64,000 nucleotides of DNA from Muricoccus roseus (lineage in GTDB: Bacteria > Pseudomonadota > Alphaproteobacteria > Acetobacterales > Acetobacteraceae): the NCBI RefSeq assembly GCF_900141905.1, contig NZ_FQZF01000008.1:62001-126000 (forward strand). Reading direction: 5' to 3'. A program made the position numbers and the translations under genes. Positions 8,905 through 17,382 of this stretch are shown piece by piece. Under the pieces are notes generated by a model. It was not told where the DNA came from, made no database searches, and worked only from the letters and a program-made list of their open reading frames with translations. Position 1 is the first letter of the stretch. Each line of letters begins with the position of its first letter.

Positions 8905-9444
8905 CTAGTGCAGCAGCAGCCACCCCAGCGCGCCGCCCGCCGCCAGCGCCCAGAGCGGCGAGAGGTTGCTGCGCCAGGTGAAGAGGGCGGAGGCCAGGGT
9001 GATCGTGACCGCGACGGCCACCTCCACCCCCGAGCCGCGCGCCGCCGCGGCCCCGGTGACGAGGCCGGTGGCCAGGATCAGCCCGATCGCCACCGGCACC
9101 AGCCCCGCCCGCAGCGCCGCCAGCCGCCAGTCCCCGGCCAGGCGCTGGGTGAGGCTCGCCACGGCCCAGGCGAGGATGAAGGTCGGGCCGAGGAAGCCGA
9201 GAAGGCTGGCCACCAGCCCCTGCGCCCCCGCCACATGCCAGCCGATCACGGCCACGAAGAGCACGTTCGGCCCCGGCGCCGCCGAGGCCAGTGCATAGCC
9301 CTGGGAAAAGGTGGCATCGGTCATCCACCCCCGCAGCTCCACCACCTCCCGGTGCATCTCGGGCACGGCGGCATTGGCCCCGCCCACGGCGAGGAGGGAG
9401 AGCTTCAGGAAGAAGACGAAGAGGTCCCAGGCGGCGGGGGTCAT
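8905..9444 (-). CDS. Chromate transporter-family (CHR) half protein, second subunit
   Basis: Single CHR-domain membrane protein of 179 residues, the second of a pair. In this family two short CHR proteins of opposite topology act together in place of one long ChrA. The motifs FFLKLSLLAVGGANAAVPEM and APGPNVLFVAVIGWHVAG are typical, with about five to six hydrophobic helices. The ATG at 9444 overlaps the stop of the preceding half (ATGA), so the two are translationally coupled. An in-frame start 7 codons earlier is less likely. Chromate as the true substrate is not shown by sequence. Confidence 0.85.
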   Translation of the reverse strand: MTPAAWDLFVFFLKLSLLAVGGANAAVPEMHREVVELRGWMTDATFSQGYALASAAPGPNVLFVAVIGWHVAGAQGLVASLLGFLGPTFILAWAVASLTQRLAGDWRLAALRAGLVPVAIGLILATGLVTGAAAARGSGVEVAVAVTITLASALFTWRSNLSPLWALAAGGALGWLLLH

Positions 9445-10025
9445 CCGGCCCTCCGCATCCGCCACACCACGGCGCCGATGGAAACGGGGCCGAGCACCAG
9501 CACGATGACCGGCAGCGGCACGCGGAACCAGGCCGCGGCGAGGGTGGAGAGCAGGCCGATCGCAATCAGCTCCGGCGGCGGCCGCAGGCGGCCGGACATG
9601 CGGAAGGCGTTGCCGATCACCATCCCCGCCGCCGCGCAGGCCAGCCCATGCATGAAGGCGCTGACGTCAGGATTATCCGCGAAGCCCTGCCAGAGCAGGA
9701 CGAGGGAGATCAGGACGATGAGCGGGAAGAGATAGAGGCCGCCCGTGGCGGCGAAGGAGCCGCGCAGCCCGGCAAAGCGGCGGCCGATCATCACGGCGGC
9801 ATTGCCCACATTCGGCCCGGGCAGCACCTGGCCGAGGCCGAGCACCTCCGCATAGTCGCGCTCGGTCATCCAGCGCCGCTCCTCCACCATGGCGCGGCGA
9901 ACCCAGATCTGGGCCCCGCCGAAGCCCATCAGCCCCGCCTTGGCGAAGGCCATGAAGAGCTGTCCGGGGCCGGGCGACGGGTTGAGCGGAGGTTCCTCGG
10001 GCGGGGGCGCGGCATTCTTGGACAC
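9441..10025 (-). CDS. Chromate transporter-family (CHR) half protein, first subunit
   Basis: Single CHR-domain membrane protein of 194 residues starting with GTG. A Pro-rich cytoplasmic tail (residues 1-20) is followed by FMAFAKAGLMGFGGAQIW and the signature LPGPNVGNAAVMIGRR, then further hydrophobic helices. It pairs with the overlapping downstream CHR half. The gene begins 51 bases after the RNA methyltransferase gene on the same strand and may be read through from it. Confidence 0.85.
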   Translation of the reverse strand: MSKNAAPPPEEPPLNPSPGPGQLFMAFAKAGLMGFGGAQIWVRRAMVEERRWMTERDYAEVLGLGQVLPGPNVGNAAVMIGRRFAGLRGSFAATGGLYLFPLIVLISLVLLWQGFADNPDVSAFMHGLACAAAGMVIGNAFRMSGRLRPPPELIAIGLLSTLAAAWFRVPLPVIVLVLGPVSIGAVVWRMRRAG

Positions 10026-10076
10026 GGGCCCAAACTCCCCCTGCCCGCGCGCCAGGGCAAGGGGCTCGCGTGCGGA

Positions 10077-11192
10077 TCAGGCCAGGGGGGCGGTCTGGTA
10101 CAGGGTCACGCGCAGCCCGCCATGCGGAACCGGCGCGCCGGTCGGCAGGAAGGGCAGGCCGGTCGCATGGGCGAGGCGCGGCTCGCTCGTGACGATCCCG
10201 ACGCGCCAGCCCGAGAAGCGGCGCAGCAGCGTCTGCCCGAGCGTCTGGTAGAGGGGCAGCAGCTTCGCCTTGTCCCCGATGCGCGTGCCATAGGGCGGGT
10301 TGGCGATGACGAGGCCGGGCGCGCCATCGGGCGGGACGATCTCGCTGATCGTGGCCTGCCGGAAGCTGGTCCATCCGGCGACGCCCGCGCGCTCGGCATT
10401 CGCGTGGCTCATGGCGATGGCCCCGGCATCCCGGTCGCTGCCATGGAAGCGCGCGGCGGGTTCGCGCATGCTCTTCACCTCCCGCATGCGCTGCCAGGCC
10501 TCGGCATCAAAGCTCGCCAGCTCTTCGAAGGCGAAATGCCGCGCCCGGCCGGGGTTGAGCCGTGCCGCGATCTCCGCCGCCTCGATGACGAAGGTGCCGG
10601 AGCCGCACATCGGGTCGAGCACGGGTTCCGCGCCGTCATAGCCGCATTGCCGCAGGAAGAGCGACGCCATGGTCTCGCGCATCGGCGCCGCGGCCACGGC
10701 CTCCTTGTAGCCGCGCTTGTGCAGCGGCTCGCCTGAGGTATCGACGCTGATGGTGCAGAGATCCGCCTCGATCCGCGCCCGGACGAGGATGCCGCCCTCG
10801 GCCGCGACGGGTGCGCCGAGCGTCTCGCGGATGGCGGTCTCGATCCGCTCCGCCGCCGCGCCGCTGTGATAGATGCGCGACCCGGCGCAGGAGGCCTCGA
10901 CCCGGAAGGGCACGTCCGGCCGCAGCACGCCGGCCCAGGGCACGCGGCGCGCCCGGGCATCGAGCTGGGCGAGATGGGTGACGTGGAAGGAATCCAGGCG
11001 CGCCAGCACGCGCCCCGCGCCGCGGATCCAGAGATTGGCGCGCCAGACCTCCGGCCAGCCGCCCCGGATGATCGCGCCGCCGGGCACGGCGCGGGGCCGC
11101 TTGAAGCCCTTGCCGCGGATCTCGGCGCAGAGCGCCTCCTCCAGCCCCGGCGCGGTCGCCAGGAAGATCTCGAAGTCCTGTTCTGCGGTCAT
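10077..11192 (-). CDS. Class I SAM-dependent RNA methyltransferase with THUMP domain (RlmL N-terminal/YcbY-like)
   Basis: Predicted RNA (probably 23S rRNA guanine-N2) methyltransferase of 371 residues. A THUMP RNA-binding region occupies about residues 50-160. The catalytic Rossmann domain shows the SAM motif DPMCGSGTFVIEAAE and the amino-methyltransferase motif NPPYGTRIGD. E. coli RlmL carries an additional C-terminal RlmK domain, which is absent here, as is common in alphaproteobacteria. The ATG at 11192 lies 10 bases after the sua5 stop, so it is in the cysQ-sua5 transcription unit. The exact target base is inferred from family only. Confidence 0.85.
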   Translation of the reverse strand: MTAEQDFEIFLATAPGLEEALCAEIRGKGFKRPRAVPGGAIIRGGWPEVWRANLWIRGAGRVLARLDSFHVTHLAQLDARARRVPWAGVLRPDVPFRVEASCAGSRIYHSGAAAERIETAIRETLGAPVAAEGGILVRARIEADLCTISVDTSGEPLHKRGYKEAVAAAPMRETMASLFLRQCGYDGAEPVLDPMCGSGTFVIEAAEIAARLNPGRARHFAFEELASFDAEAWQRMREVKSMREPAARFHGSDRDAGAIAMSHANAERAGVAGWTSFRQATISEIVPPDGAPGLVIANPPYGTRIGDKAKLLPLYQTLGQTLLRRFSGWRVGIVTSEPRLAHATGLPFLPTGAPVPHGGLRVTLYQTAPLA

Positions 11193-11202
11193 GGGGTGGC
11201 CT

Positions 11203-12171
11203 TCATCGCGGGGCCGCCGCGCGTCGCAGCCGGTCGTTGATCGCCTCGCCCAGCCCCGCCATGGGCACCTCCATCGCCGCGATGCCGCGCAGGCCGAGCC
11301 GCGCGCCTTCCGCGTCCAGCCAGCGCAGCCCGGAAAACAGCCGCGCGGCCGCTTCGGCGGTGTCGCCCGCCTCGGAAAGGCTCCAGACGGCACCCGCACC
11401 CGGCAGCGCCGGGCCGAAGGCGAGCAGCGCCTCATCCGCACCCACCGCCCGCGCGGCCAGCCGCACGGGCAGGGAGGGCGCGTAGTGCGAGAGCATCATG
11501 CCGGGCGAGCGCAGCGTCTCCGCTGCCCCTCCGGTCCCGGGAACGGGCCGGTCCACCGGGCCGATCAGCGCCTCCATCGCCTCCACCGTCACCGCGCCCG
11601 GGCGCAGCAACAGGGGGCGGGGGCCGCTGAGGTCCAGCACCGTGCTCTCCAGCCCCACGGCGCAGGGGCCGCCATCCAGCACGGCGGCGATCCGGCCGGA
11701 AAGCCCGTCCAGCACATGCGCGGCGGTGGTGGGGGAAACCCCGCCGGATCGGTTGGCCGAAGGCGCCGCCAGGGGCATCCCGGCTTCCCGCAGCAGGGCG
11801 AGCGCCAGCGGATGCCCGGGCACGCGCACCGCCAGCGTGTCCAGCCCGGCGCCGGTCAGCGGGTCGATCCGGCTCCCCGCGCGCCGGGGCAGCACCAGGG
11901 TCAGCGGGCCCGGCCAGAAGGCGGCGGCCAGGGCCTCCGCCCGCGCATCGGGCACCACCTCGGCGAAGGCGGAAGCGGCATCGGGGAAATGGCTGATCAG
12001 CGGGTTGAAGCTCGGGCGGCCCTTGGCGGCATAGATCCCTGCCACCGCCCGCCCGTTTCGCGCATCGGCGCCCAGGCCGTAGACGGTTTCGGTCGGGAAG
12101 GCGACGAGCGCGCCCTCCCGCAGCAGGGCGGCGGCGCGCGCGATGTCGCCGGGTGCGAGCCGCTCCGTCAC
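11203..12171 (-). CDS. sua5: L-threonylcarbamoyladenylate synthase (Sua5 type)
   Basis: Makes threonylcarbamoyl-AMP from threonine, bicarbonate and ATP, the first step of tRNA t6A37 formation. It is 322 residues, the longer Sua5 form. The YrdC fold shows AFPTETVYGLGADA, KGRPSFNPL and PSANRSGGVSPTTA. The C-terminal Sua5 domain is about residues 205-320, joined by a linker containing SPGMMLSHYAP. The GTG start at 12171 overlaps the cysQ stop (GTGA). It links functionally with tsaE at 45.6 kb, which acts in the second t6A step. Confidence 0.92.
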   Translation of the reverse strand: MTERLAPGDIARAAALLREGALVAFPTETVYGLGADARNGRAVAGIYAAKGRPSFNPLISHFPDAASAFAEVVPDARAEALAAAFWPGPLTLVLPRRAGSRIDPLTGAGLDTLAVRVPGHPLALALLREAGMPLAAPSANRSGGVSPTTAAHVLDGLSGRIAAVLDGGPCAVGLESTVLDLSGPRPLLLRPGAVTVEAMEALIGPVDRPVPGTGGAAETLRSPGMMLSHYAPSLPVRLAARAVGADEALLAFGPALPGAGAVWSLSEAGDTAEAAARLFSGLRWLDAEGARLGLRGIAAMEVPMAGLGEAINDRLRRAAAPR

Positions 12172-12941
12172 GCGGCGCCGACCAGCCCTTCGGCGAGGAA
12201 GGGGGGGTTCTCGAATTCCGGCTTGCCGTAGCGCAGCGGCGCGCCGTCGAAGCCCACCACCCGGCCGCCGGCCGCCTCCAGCACGGCCTGGGGGGCGGCG
12301 GTGTCCCATTCCATCGTGCGGCCGAAGCGGGGGTAGAGGTCCCCTGCCCCCTCCGCCAGGCGGCAGAACTTCACGGCGGAGCCGATCTTCTCGATATGCG
12401 CGACCTTGCGCCCCTCCAGGAAGCGATCAAGCCGCGGGTCGTCGGAATAGTGGCGAGAGGCGAGGACCGTCGCGCCCTGGGGCGGGATGGCGCGGGCGCG
12501 GATAGCGCGCTGGCCGGCGGCGTCGCGCTTCCAGGCGAGGCCGAGCGGCGCGATCCCGGCGAAGATCTCCATGCTGGCCGGCACGGCGACGGCGCCGAGA
12601 TAGGCGCGACCATCGACCACCAGCCCGACATTCACGGCGAAGCTGTCATAGCCCTTGGCGAATTCCCGCGTGCCGTCCAGCGGGTCCACCAGCCAGGTGC
12701 GGCGGGCCAGCGCCGTGACCAGCCCGGCCGCCACCTCCTCCTCCGCCACCACGGGAATATCCGGCGTGGCGGCGCGCAGGCCTTCGACGATCAGCGCCTC
12801 GGCCACCCGGTCCGCCTCGGTGACGGGGGACTCGTCGCTCTTGCGCTCCACGGCGAAGCCGGCCGCGCGGATGGCGTTGATGGCATGGGCGGCGCGCTCG
12901 GCCAGGTCGGCGGCCAGAGCGAGCAGGTCTTCGTCGGTCAT
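12168..12941 (-). CDS. cysQ: 3'(2'),5'-bisphosphate nucleotidase / inositol monophosphatase family (CysQ)
   Basis: Mg-dependent phosphatase of 257 residues that removes the 3'-phosphate of PAP/PAPS, a by-product of sulfate assimilation. Both IMPase signatures are intact: VDPLDGTREFAKG (metal-binding DPLDGT) and EWDTAAPQAVLEAAGG. The DGTREF form with the AVNVGLV segment is the CysQ rather than SuhB type. The start at 12941 is 43 bases after the metallophosphoesterase stop. Confidence 0.9.
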   Translation of the reverse strand: MTDEDLLALAADLAERAAHAINAIRAAGFAVERKSDESPVTEADRVAEALIVEGLRAATPDIPVVAEEEVAAGLVTALARRTWLVDPLDGTREFAKGYDSFAVNVGLVVDGRAYLGAVAVPASMEIFAGIAPLGLAWKRDAAGQRAIRARAIPPQGATVLASRHYSDDPRLDRFLEGRKVAHIEKIGSAVKFCRLAEGAGDLYPRFGRTMEWDTAAPQAVLEAAGGRVVGFDGAPLRYGKPEFENPPFLAEGLVGAA

Positions 12942-12984
12942 CCCCGGGGAATAGCCCGTGCGGGGGGCGAGGGGCAGCCCTGGC

Positions 12985-13722
12985 CTATGCAGGCAAGGCC
13001 CGCCCGGTGCGCGCGGCATGGGCGATGTCCGGCCGTCCATTCGCCTCGGCCTGCCGCGCCGCCGCCTCCCAGTCATACGGTACGGCGCGCAGCTCGGCAG
13101 CCCAGCCGCCGGGGCCCCGGGTGAGCAGGGCGTAGCGGGCGTGGGGGCTGCCCGCCTCCATGACATGCGGCACGGGCGCCGTATCCCGGTAGGCCGGCAT
13201 GCCGACGCTGCCGGGATTGACCACCATCACCCCGCCGAGCGCCACGGCGCGCGCCGTATGGGTGTGGGCGCAGAGCACGAGCCGCGCGGCGCCGATCCCG
13301 GCCAGGCGCGGCAGGATCGCCTCCTCCGCATCCAGGCACGCACGGCCGCCCGAGACATCCTCCAGCAGGTATTCCAGGTCCCCGCCCGCCGGGCTGCCAT
13401 GGCAGGCGAAGACCTCCCCGCCCAGCAGGGACAGGGTCGCGGGCAGCCCCGCGATCCAGCCCCGATGCGCGGCGGTGAGGCAGCCGCGCGCGAAGATGTC
13501 CGAGGGGCCACCGCCCTCGATCACCTGGCGTTCGTGGTTGCCCGCCAGGGTCAGCCCTTCCAGCGCCATCTGCGCATCCGCCGCGCCGGCCGGGTCGAAG
13601 GGGCCGGAGACGAGGTCGCCGAGGTTCAGCACCAGGTCCGGCGACGCCGCGCGCAGGTCGTCCAGCACCGCCTCGAGGGCCAGGAGGTTGCCGTGGGTAT
13701 CGGCGAGGGCTGCAATTCTCAT
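12985..13722 (-). CDS. Metallophosphoesterase (YfcE/calcineurin-like)
   Basis: Predicted cytosolic phosphodiesterase or phosphatase of 245 residues. All metal-binding blocks are present in order: ALADTHGN at the N-terminus, NLGDLVSG, TLAGNHE, FACHGSP and LCAHTHTA. The substrate is not evident. The ATG at 13722 is preceded 6 bases away by CTAGGCT and there is no ribosome site, suggesting a leaderless transcript. First gene of the run toward cysQ, sua5 and the RNA methyltransferase. Confidence 0.85.
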   Translation of the reverse strand: MRIAALADTHGNLLALEAVLDDLRAASPDLVLNLGDLVSGPFDPAGAADAQMALEGLTLAGNHERQVIEGGGPSDIFARGCLTAAHRGWIAGLPATLSLLGGEVFACHGSPAGGDLEYLLEDVSGGRACLDAEEAILPRLAGIGAARLVLCAHTHTARAVALGGVMVVNPGSVGMPAYRDTAPVPHVMEAGSPHARYALLTRGPGGWAAELRAVPYDWEAAARQAEANGRPDIAHAARTGRALPA

Positions 13723-13728
13723 CCGCGC

Positions 13729-13735
13729 AGCCTAG
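13729..13735 (-). promoter_or_regulatory. Candidate -10 element for the metallophosphoesterase gene
   Basis: On the minus strand GCGCTAGGCTGCGCGG leads directly into the ATG. The CTAGGCT block ends 6 bases before the start codon, too close for a normal 5' leader. No good -35 box is seen. Confidence 0.3.
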
Positions 13736-13797
13736 CGCCGTCCGCCCCTTCCGGTCCCGGGCGGCGTCGCCGCCTCCCCCGCTCAGGCCGCCCCGGT

Positions 13798-15387
13798 TCA
13801 GGCAGCGACGTGCAGGCTGCCCGGAGGGCCCGGATGCCCGGACGGGGTGCCCAGGTTGGCGAGACGGGCGGCGGCGATGCGGTTCCGGCCATTCCTCTTC
13901 GCCTCGTAGAGCGCCCGGTCCGCCTGCTCGATCAGGAGGGAGGCGGGCTGGCCATGCTGGGGGTAGGCGGTCGCCCAGCCGACGCTCACGGTCACCCGCT
14001 CCATCGGGCTGCCCGCATGCGGAATGCCGAGGGCCTCCACCGCGCCGCGGATCGTCTCGGCCAGCTTCCGCGCCCCGGCGGCATCCGTCTCGGGAAGCAG
14101 GACGGCGAATTCCTCCCCGCCATAGCGGGCGCCGGCATCGGCCGGGCGGCGCACTGTCATCCGGATGCAGGCGGCGATGCTCATCAGCACCTGATCGCCT
14201 TCCTGATGGCCGTAGCCGTCATTGTAGGCCTTGAAGAAGTCGGCATCGAGGAGCAGCAGCGAGAGGGAGGACCGGTTGCGGACGGCGCGGCGCCACTCCT
14301 CCTCCAGCCGCAGGTCGAAATGCCGGCGGTTCGCAAGGCCCGTCAGCCCATCCGTCGCGGCCATGACGGCCAGCTTCTCGGCCGCTTCCGTCAGCGCCCC
14401 CTCGGCGGCGATGCGGGCGAGCATCTCGCGCCGGAAGAGCAGCGCGAGCAGCGCGATCGCGCCGCAAAGCACGAGCAGGATGGAGCCGATCGCCTGCGCC
14501 TTGCGCCACCAGGCCGCATAGATCTCGTCGACCGACAGGCCGATGCTGATGACGAGCGGTAGGGAACTGATCTGGCGGAAGGTAAAGAAGCGCGTCACCC
14601 CATCGAGCCTCGCGGTGGCCACGAACTGCCCGGAAGGTGCCGAGACGAGGCGGCGGAACAGCTCGGCATCGCTCAGGTTGCGGCCGAGATCGCTTTCGGC
14701 GAAGGGGTGACGCGCGATCAGCGGGCCATCGGTCCGCAGCAGGGAGACGGATCCCTTGCTGCCGACATCCAGGCGGTTGAACAGGTCCTGGAAATAGGCG
14801 AGCCGGAGCGCGGCGGCGGCGACGCCGTGGAAGCGCCCGTCCGCGCTGGGAAGGCGGCGGCTGATCGCGATGGTGGGGTCGCCGTTCCGCAACCGGCTGC
14901 GGAAGGGATGGCTGACGTGGAGCCCCGCATTCGGCTGCTCGCGATGGACGCCGAAATAGTCGCGGTCGCCAACATTCATCCGCTCGGTCGTCAGGGCGTT
15001 GGAACTGGCGGTGACATTGCCCTGCGCGTCGATCACCACGACGGCGCCGAGATATTCCGCGGTGGCGGCACGATCGAACAGCGCCATGTGCCGTATCTCG
15101 GGGGTGGCCTCGTCCAGGCCGGGCTGCTGGAGCGCGGCGATCACGCCCTGGAGCGAGAGGTCCACCATGGCGATGTTGCGGGCGATGTCCCGCTCCAGCG
15201 TCACGACCAGGTTGGAGGCCGCCTGCTCCGCCTGGAGCCAGGCATCCCGGCGCGCGTCGACCAGGACCAGCGCCCCGAGCACCAGCATTCCGAACGCCAG
15301 GGCCATGCCGGCCGTGGTGAGCCAGCGGACCATCCGGACGGGACGCTCCCAGCGAAGCCGGGAAGACTCGGGCGCCACGGGGGGCAT
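13798..15387 (-). CDS. Membrane-bound diguanylate cyclase with periplasmic dCache-like sensor
   Basis: Makes cyclic di-GMP from two GTP. The 529-residue chain has TM1 at about 24-44, a long extracytoplasmic sensor (about 45-295) with the double-Cache features SRDY-like GDRDYFGVHRE and PTIAISRR, TM2 at about 298-318, then a GGDEF domain. The active site is GGEEF (423-427). The inhibitory site RPAD (414-417) lies exactly five residues before it, so product feedback should work. No EAL domain. Monocistronic, divergent from pepA. The signal sensed is unknown. Confidence 0.9.
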   Translation of the reverse strand: MPPVAPESSRLRWERPVRMVRWLTTAGMALAFGMLVLGALVLVDARRDAWLQAEQAASNLVVTLERDIARNIAMVDLSLQGVIAALQQPGLDEATPEIRHMALFDRAATAEYLGAVVVIDAQGNVTASSNALTTERMNVGDRDYFGVHREQPNAGLHVSHPFRSRLRNGDPTIAISRRLPSADGRFHGVAAAALRLAYFQDLFNRLDVGSKGSVSLLRTDGPLIARHPFAESDLGRNLSDAELFRRLVSAPSGQFVATARLDGVTRFFTFRQISSLPLVISIGLSVDEIYAAWWRKAQAIGSILLVLCGAIALLALLFRREMLARIAAEGALTEAAEKLAVMAATDGLTGLANRRHFDLRLEEEWRRAVRNRSSLSLLLLDADFFKAYNDGYGHQEGDQVLMSIAACIRMTVRRPADAGARYGGEEFAVLLPETDAAGARKLAETIRGAVEALGIPHAGSPMERVTVSVGWATAYPQHGQPASLLIEQADRALYEAKRNGRNRIAAARLANLGTPSGHPGPPGSLHVAA

Positions 15388-15658
15388 GGGTCTGGTGGAC
15401 TCCGGGAACGGGTTTTCCGTTTACCCAGTCTAGGCGCCGCAACCCTGGGCTGCATAGAAGCATTATCACGCAAATGTGAGTTTCCTTTCATTTCATTGCT
15501 TCCCTGGTTCTTCCTGGGCGGCACAGGTGGCCTGCAACCATGCGCGGCTCGCGTGACACTTCGATGAAGCGCCCCGCGCCCTCACCGCGATGCGCGGCCC
15601 GCCATGGCGGATCGCCCGCCCGGTGCTATCTCTGGGCCGAACAGCCCTGGACGCCCCC

Positions 15659-17350
15659 ATGCTCGACATCGCCTTCGCCAAGCCCGCCCTGCCGGAGAGC
15701 GGCGCCCTCGTCCTTCCCCTCGCGGAGGAGGATCTCGGCGGCGGATTGGTGGGGGAATGGGACCGGCTGCTGGGCGGAAGCCTCGCCCGCGGCCTCGCGG
15801 CGGCGGAGTTCAAGGGACGCAAGGGGCAGGTGGTCACCCTCTTCGCCCCGGGCGGCGGCCTGTCGCGCCTCGTCCTGGTCGGGCTCGGGAAGCGCGAGGC
15901 GCTGGATGCCGGCGGGGCCGAGGCGGCGGGCGGCCATGCGGTGGCGGCCCTGGGCAAGGAGGGCATCGCCTCCATCGATGCGCGGGCGATCGGCGGCTGG
16001 GCCGGGGCGCCGGCCGACATCGCGCTCGGCGCCGCCCTGCGCGCCTGGCGCTTCGACCGCTACCGCACGAAGGAGAAGCCCGAGGACAAGCCGCGCCTGA
16101 CCGGCGTGAAGGTGCTCTGCGACGATCCGCCCGCCGCCAAGGGCGAATGGGCGGCCCGCCGCGCGGTGGCGGATGGCGTGTTCCTGACCCGCGAGCTGGT
16201 GAGCGAGCCGGCCAACATCCTCAACCCGCCCGAATTCGCCGACCGGCTGCGCAAGCTGGAGAAGCTGGGCGTGGAGGTGGAGGTCTTCGGGCAGAAGGAC
16301 CTGGAGAAGCTCGGCTTCGGCGCGATGCTCTGCGTCTCCCAGGGCTCCGCGCAGCCGCCGCGCATGGTGGTGATGCGCTGGAACGGCACGGACCAGAAGA
16401 AGCGGGACAGCAAGCCCATCGCCTTCATCGGCAAGGGCGTGACCTTCGACACCGGCGGCATCTCCATCAAGCCCGCGGGCGGCATGGAGGACATGAAGTG
16501 GGACATGGCCGGGGCCGGCGTGGTCTCCGGCCTGATGATGGCGCTCGCCGGGCGCCGCGCGAAGGTGGACGTGGTCGGCCTCGTCGGGCTGGTGGAGAAC
16601 ATGCCCTCCGGCACCGCGACCCGCCCGGGCGACGTCGTCACCTCCTATTCCGGCCAGACGATCGAGGTGATCAACACGGATGCCGAGGGGCGCCTCGTCC
16701 TCGCCGACGTGCTCTCCTACTGCAAGAAGCGCTTCGACCCGGCCTTCATGGTGAACCTCGCCACGCTGACGGGCGCGATCATCGTCGCGCTCGGCAACGA
16801 GCATGCCGGGCTCTTCTCCAATGACGACGACCTCGCCAAGCGCATCGAGGAGGCCGGCAAGTCGGTCGGCGAGCTCGCCTGGCGGATGCCGCTGGGCGAG
16901 GCCTATGACCGCCAGATCCGCTCCGACATCGCCGACATGAAGAATGTGGGCGGCGGCCGCGCGGGCGGATCCATCACCGCCGCGCAGTTCCTCCAGCGCT
17001 TCGTCGAGGGGTGCCCCTGGGCGCATTTGGACATCGCCGGCGTGGCCTGGGGCGGCAAGGACCAGCCCACCGTGCCGAAGGGCGCCACCGCCTGGGGCGT
17101 CCGCCTGCTGGACCGCCTCGTCGCCGAGCACCATGAGGGCCGGCAGGCCCAGCCCGCCCCGGCACCCGCCGAGACAGAGGAGGCCGCGGTGAGCGGGGCG
17201 GGCAGCGCCTCCCCCGCCGTGCTGGCCGAGGGCACGCCCGGCTCCGAGGCCCCGCTCCCGGCGCCCGACCTGCCGGCGCGCCCGGCGGCGGAGCCCGCCC
17301 CCGCGCCGCGCGGCACGCGGCGCCCGGCCACGCGCCGCCCGCGCCGCTGA
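15659..17350 (+). CDS. pepA: Leucyl aminopeptidase PepA (M17) with Pro/Ala/Arg-rich C-terminal tail
   Basis: Cytosolic M17 metallo-aminopeptidase. The N-terminal macrodomain-like region (1-165) is followed by the catalytic domain: FIGKGVTFDTGGISIKP, MKWDMAGAG and the signature NTDAEGRLVLAD supply all metal and catalytic residues. The ATG at 15659 gives the usual MLDIAFAK start. The conserved fold ends near residue 494 (DRLVAEHHEG). The remaining about 69 residues are Pro/Ala-rich and end in a very basic stretch (GTRRPATRRPRR), unusual for PepA, which is normally about 500 residues. A candidate -10 (GCTATCT) lies about 30 bases upstream. Followed 32 bases later by a second M17 gene. Confidence 0.93.
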   Translation: MLDIAFAKPALPESGALVLPLAEEDLGGGLVGEWDRLLGGSLARGLAAAEFKGRKGQVVTLFAPGGGLSRLVLVGLGKREALDAGGAEAAGGHAVAALGKEGIASIDARAIGGWAGAPADIALGAALRAWRFDRYRTKEKPEDKPRLTGVKVLCDDPPAAKGEWAARRAVADGVFLTRELVSEPANILNPPEFADRLRKLEKLGVEVEVFGQKDLEKLGFGAMLCVSQGSAQPPRMVVMRWNGTDQKKRDSKPIAFIGKGVTFDTGGISIKPAGGMEDMKWDMAGAGVVSGLMMALAGRRAKVDVVGLVGLVENMPSGTATRPGDVVTSYSGQTIEVINTDAEGRLVLADVLSYCKKRFDPAFMVNLATLTGAIIVALGNEHAGLFSNDDDLAKRIEEAGKSVGELAWRMPLGEAYDRQIRSDIADMKNVGGGRAGGSITAAQFLQRFVEGCPWAHLDIAGVAWGGKDQPTVPKGATAWGVRLLDRLVAEHHEGRQAQPAPAPAETEEAAVSGAGSASPAVLAEGTPGSEAPLPAPDLPARPAAEPAPAPRGTRRPATRRPRR

Positions 17351-17382
17351 GGCGCGGCCGGGAGGAATCGCGGGGGGGAATC

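Noticed and set aside
8905-10025. Frameshifted chrA pseudogene
   Set aside because: Both halves are complete CHR domains with their own PGPNV motif and a clean ATGA junction, the known two-gene form rather than a broken long ChrA.
15388-15658. Hidden gene in the gap between the diguanylate cyclase and pepA genes
   Set aside because: The 270-base gap has a more AT-rich stretch around 15440-15520 that suits divergent promoters, but no frame with a start, ribosome site and coding-type composition.
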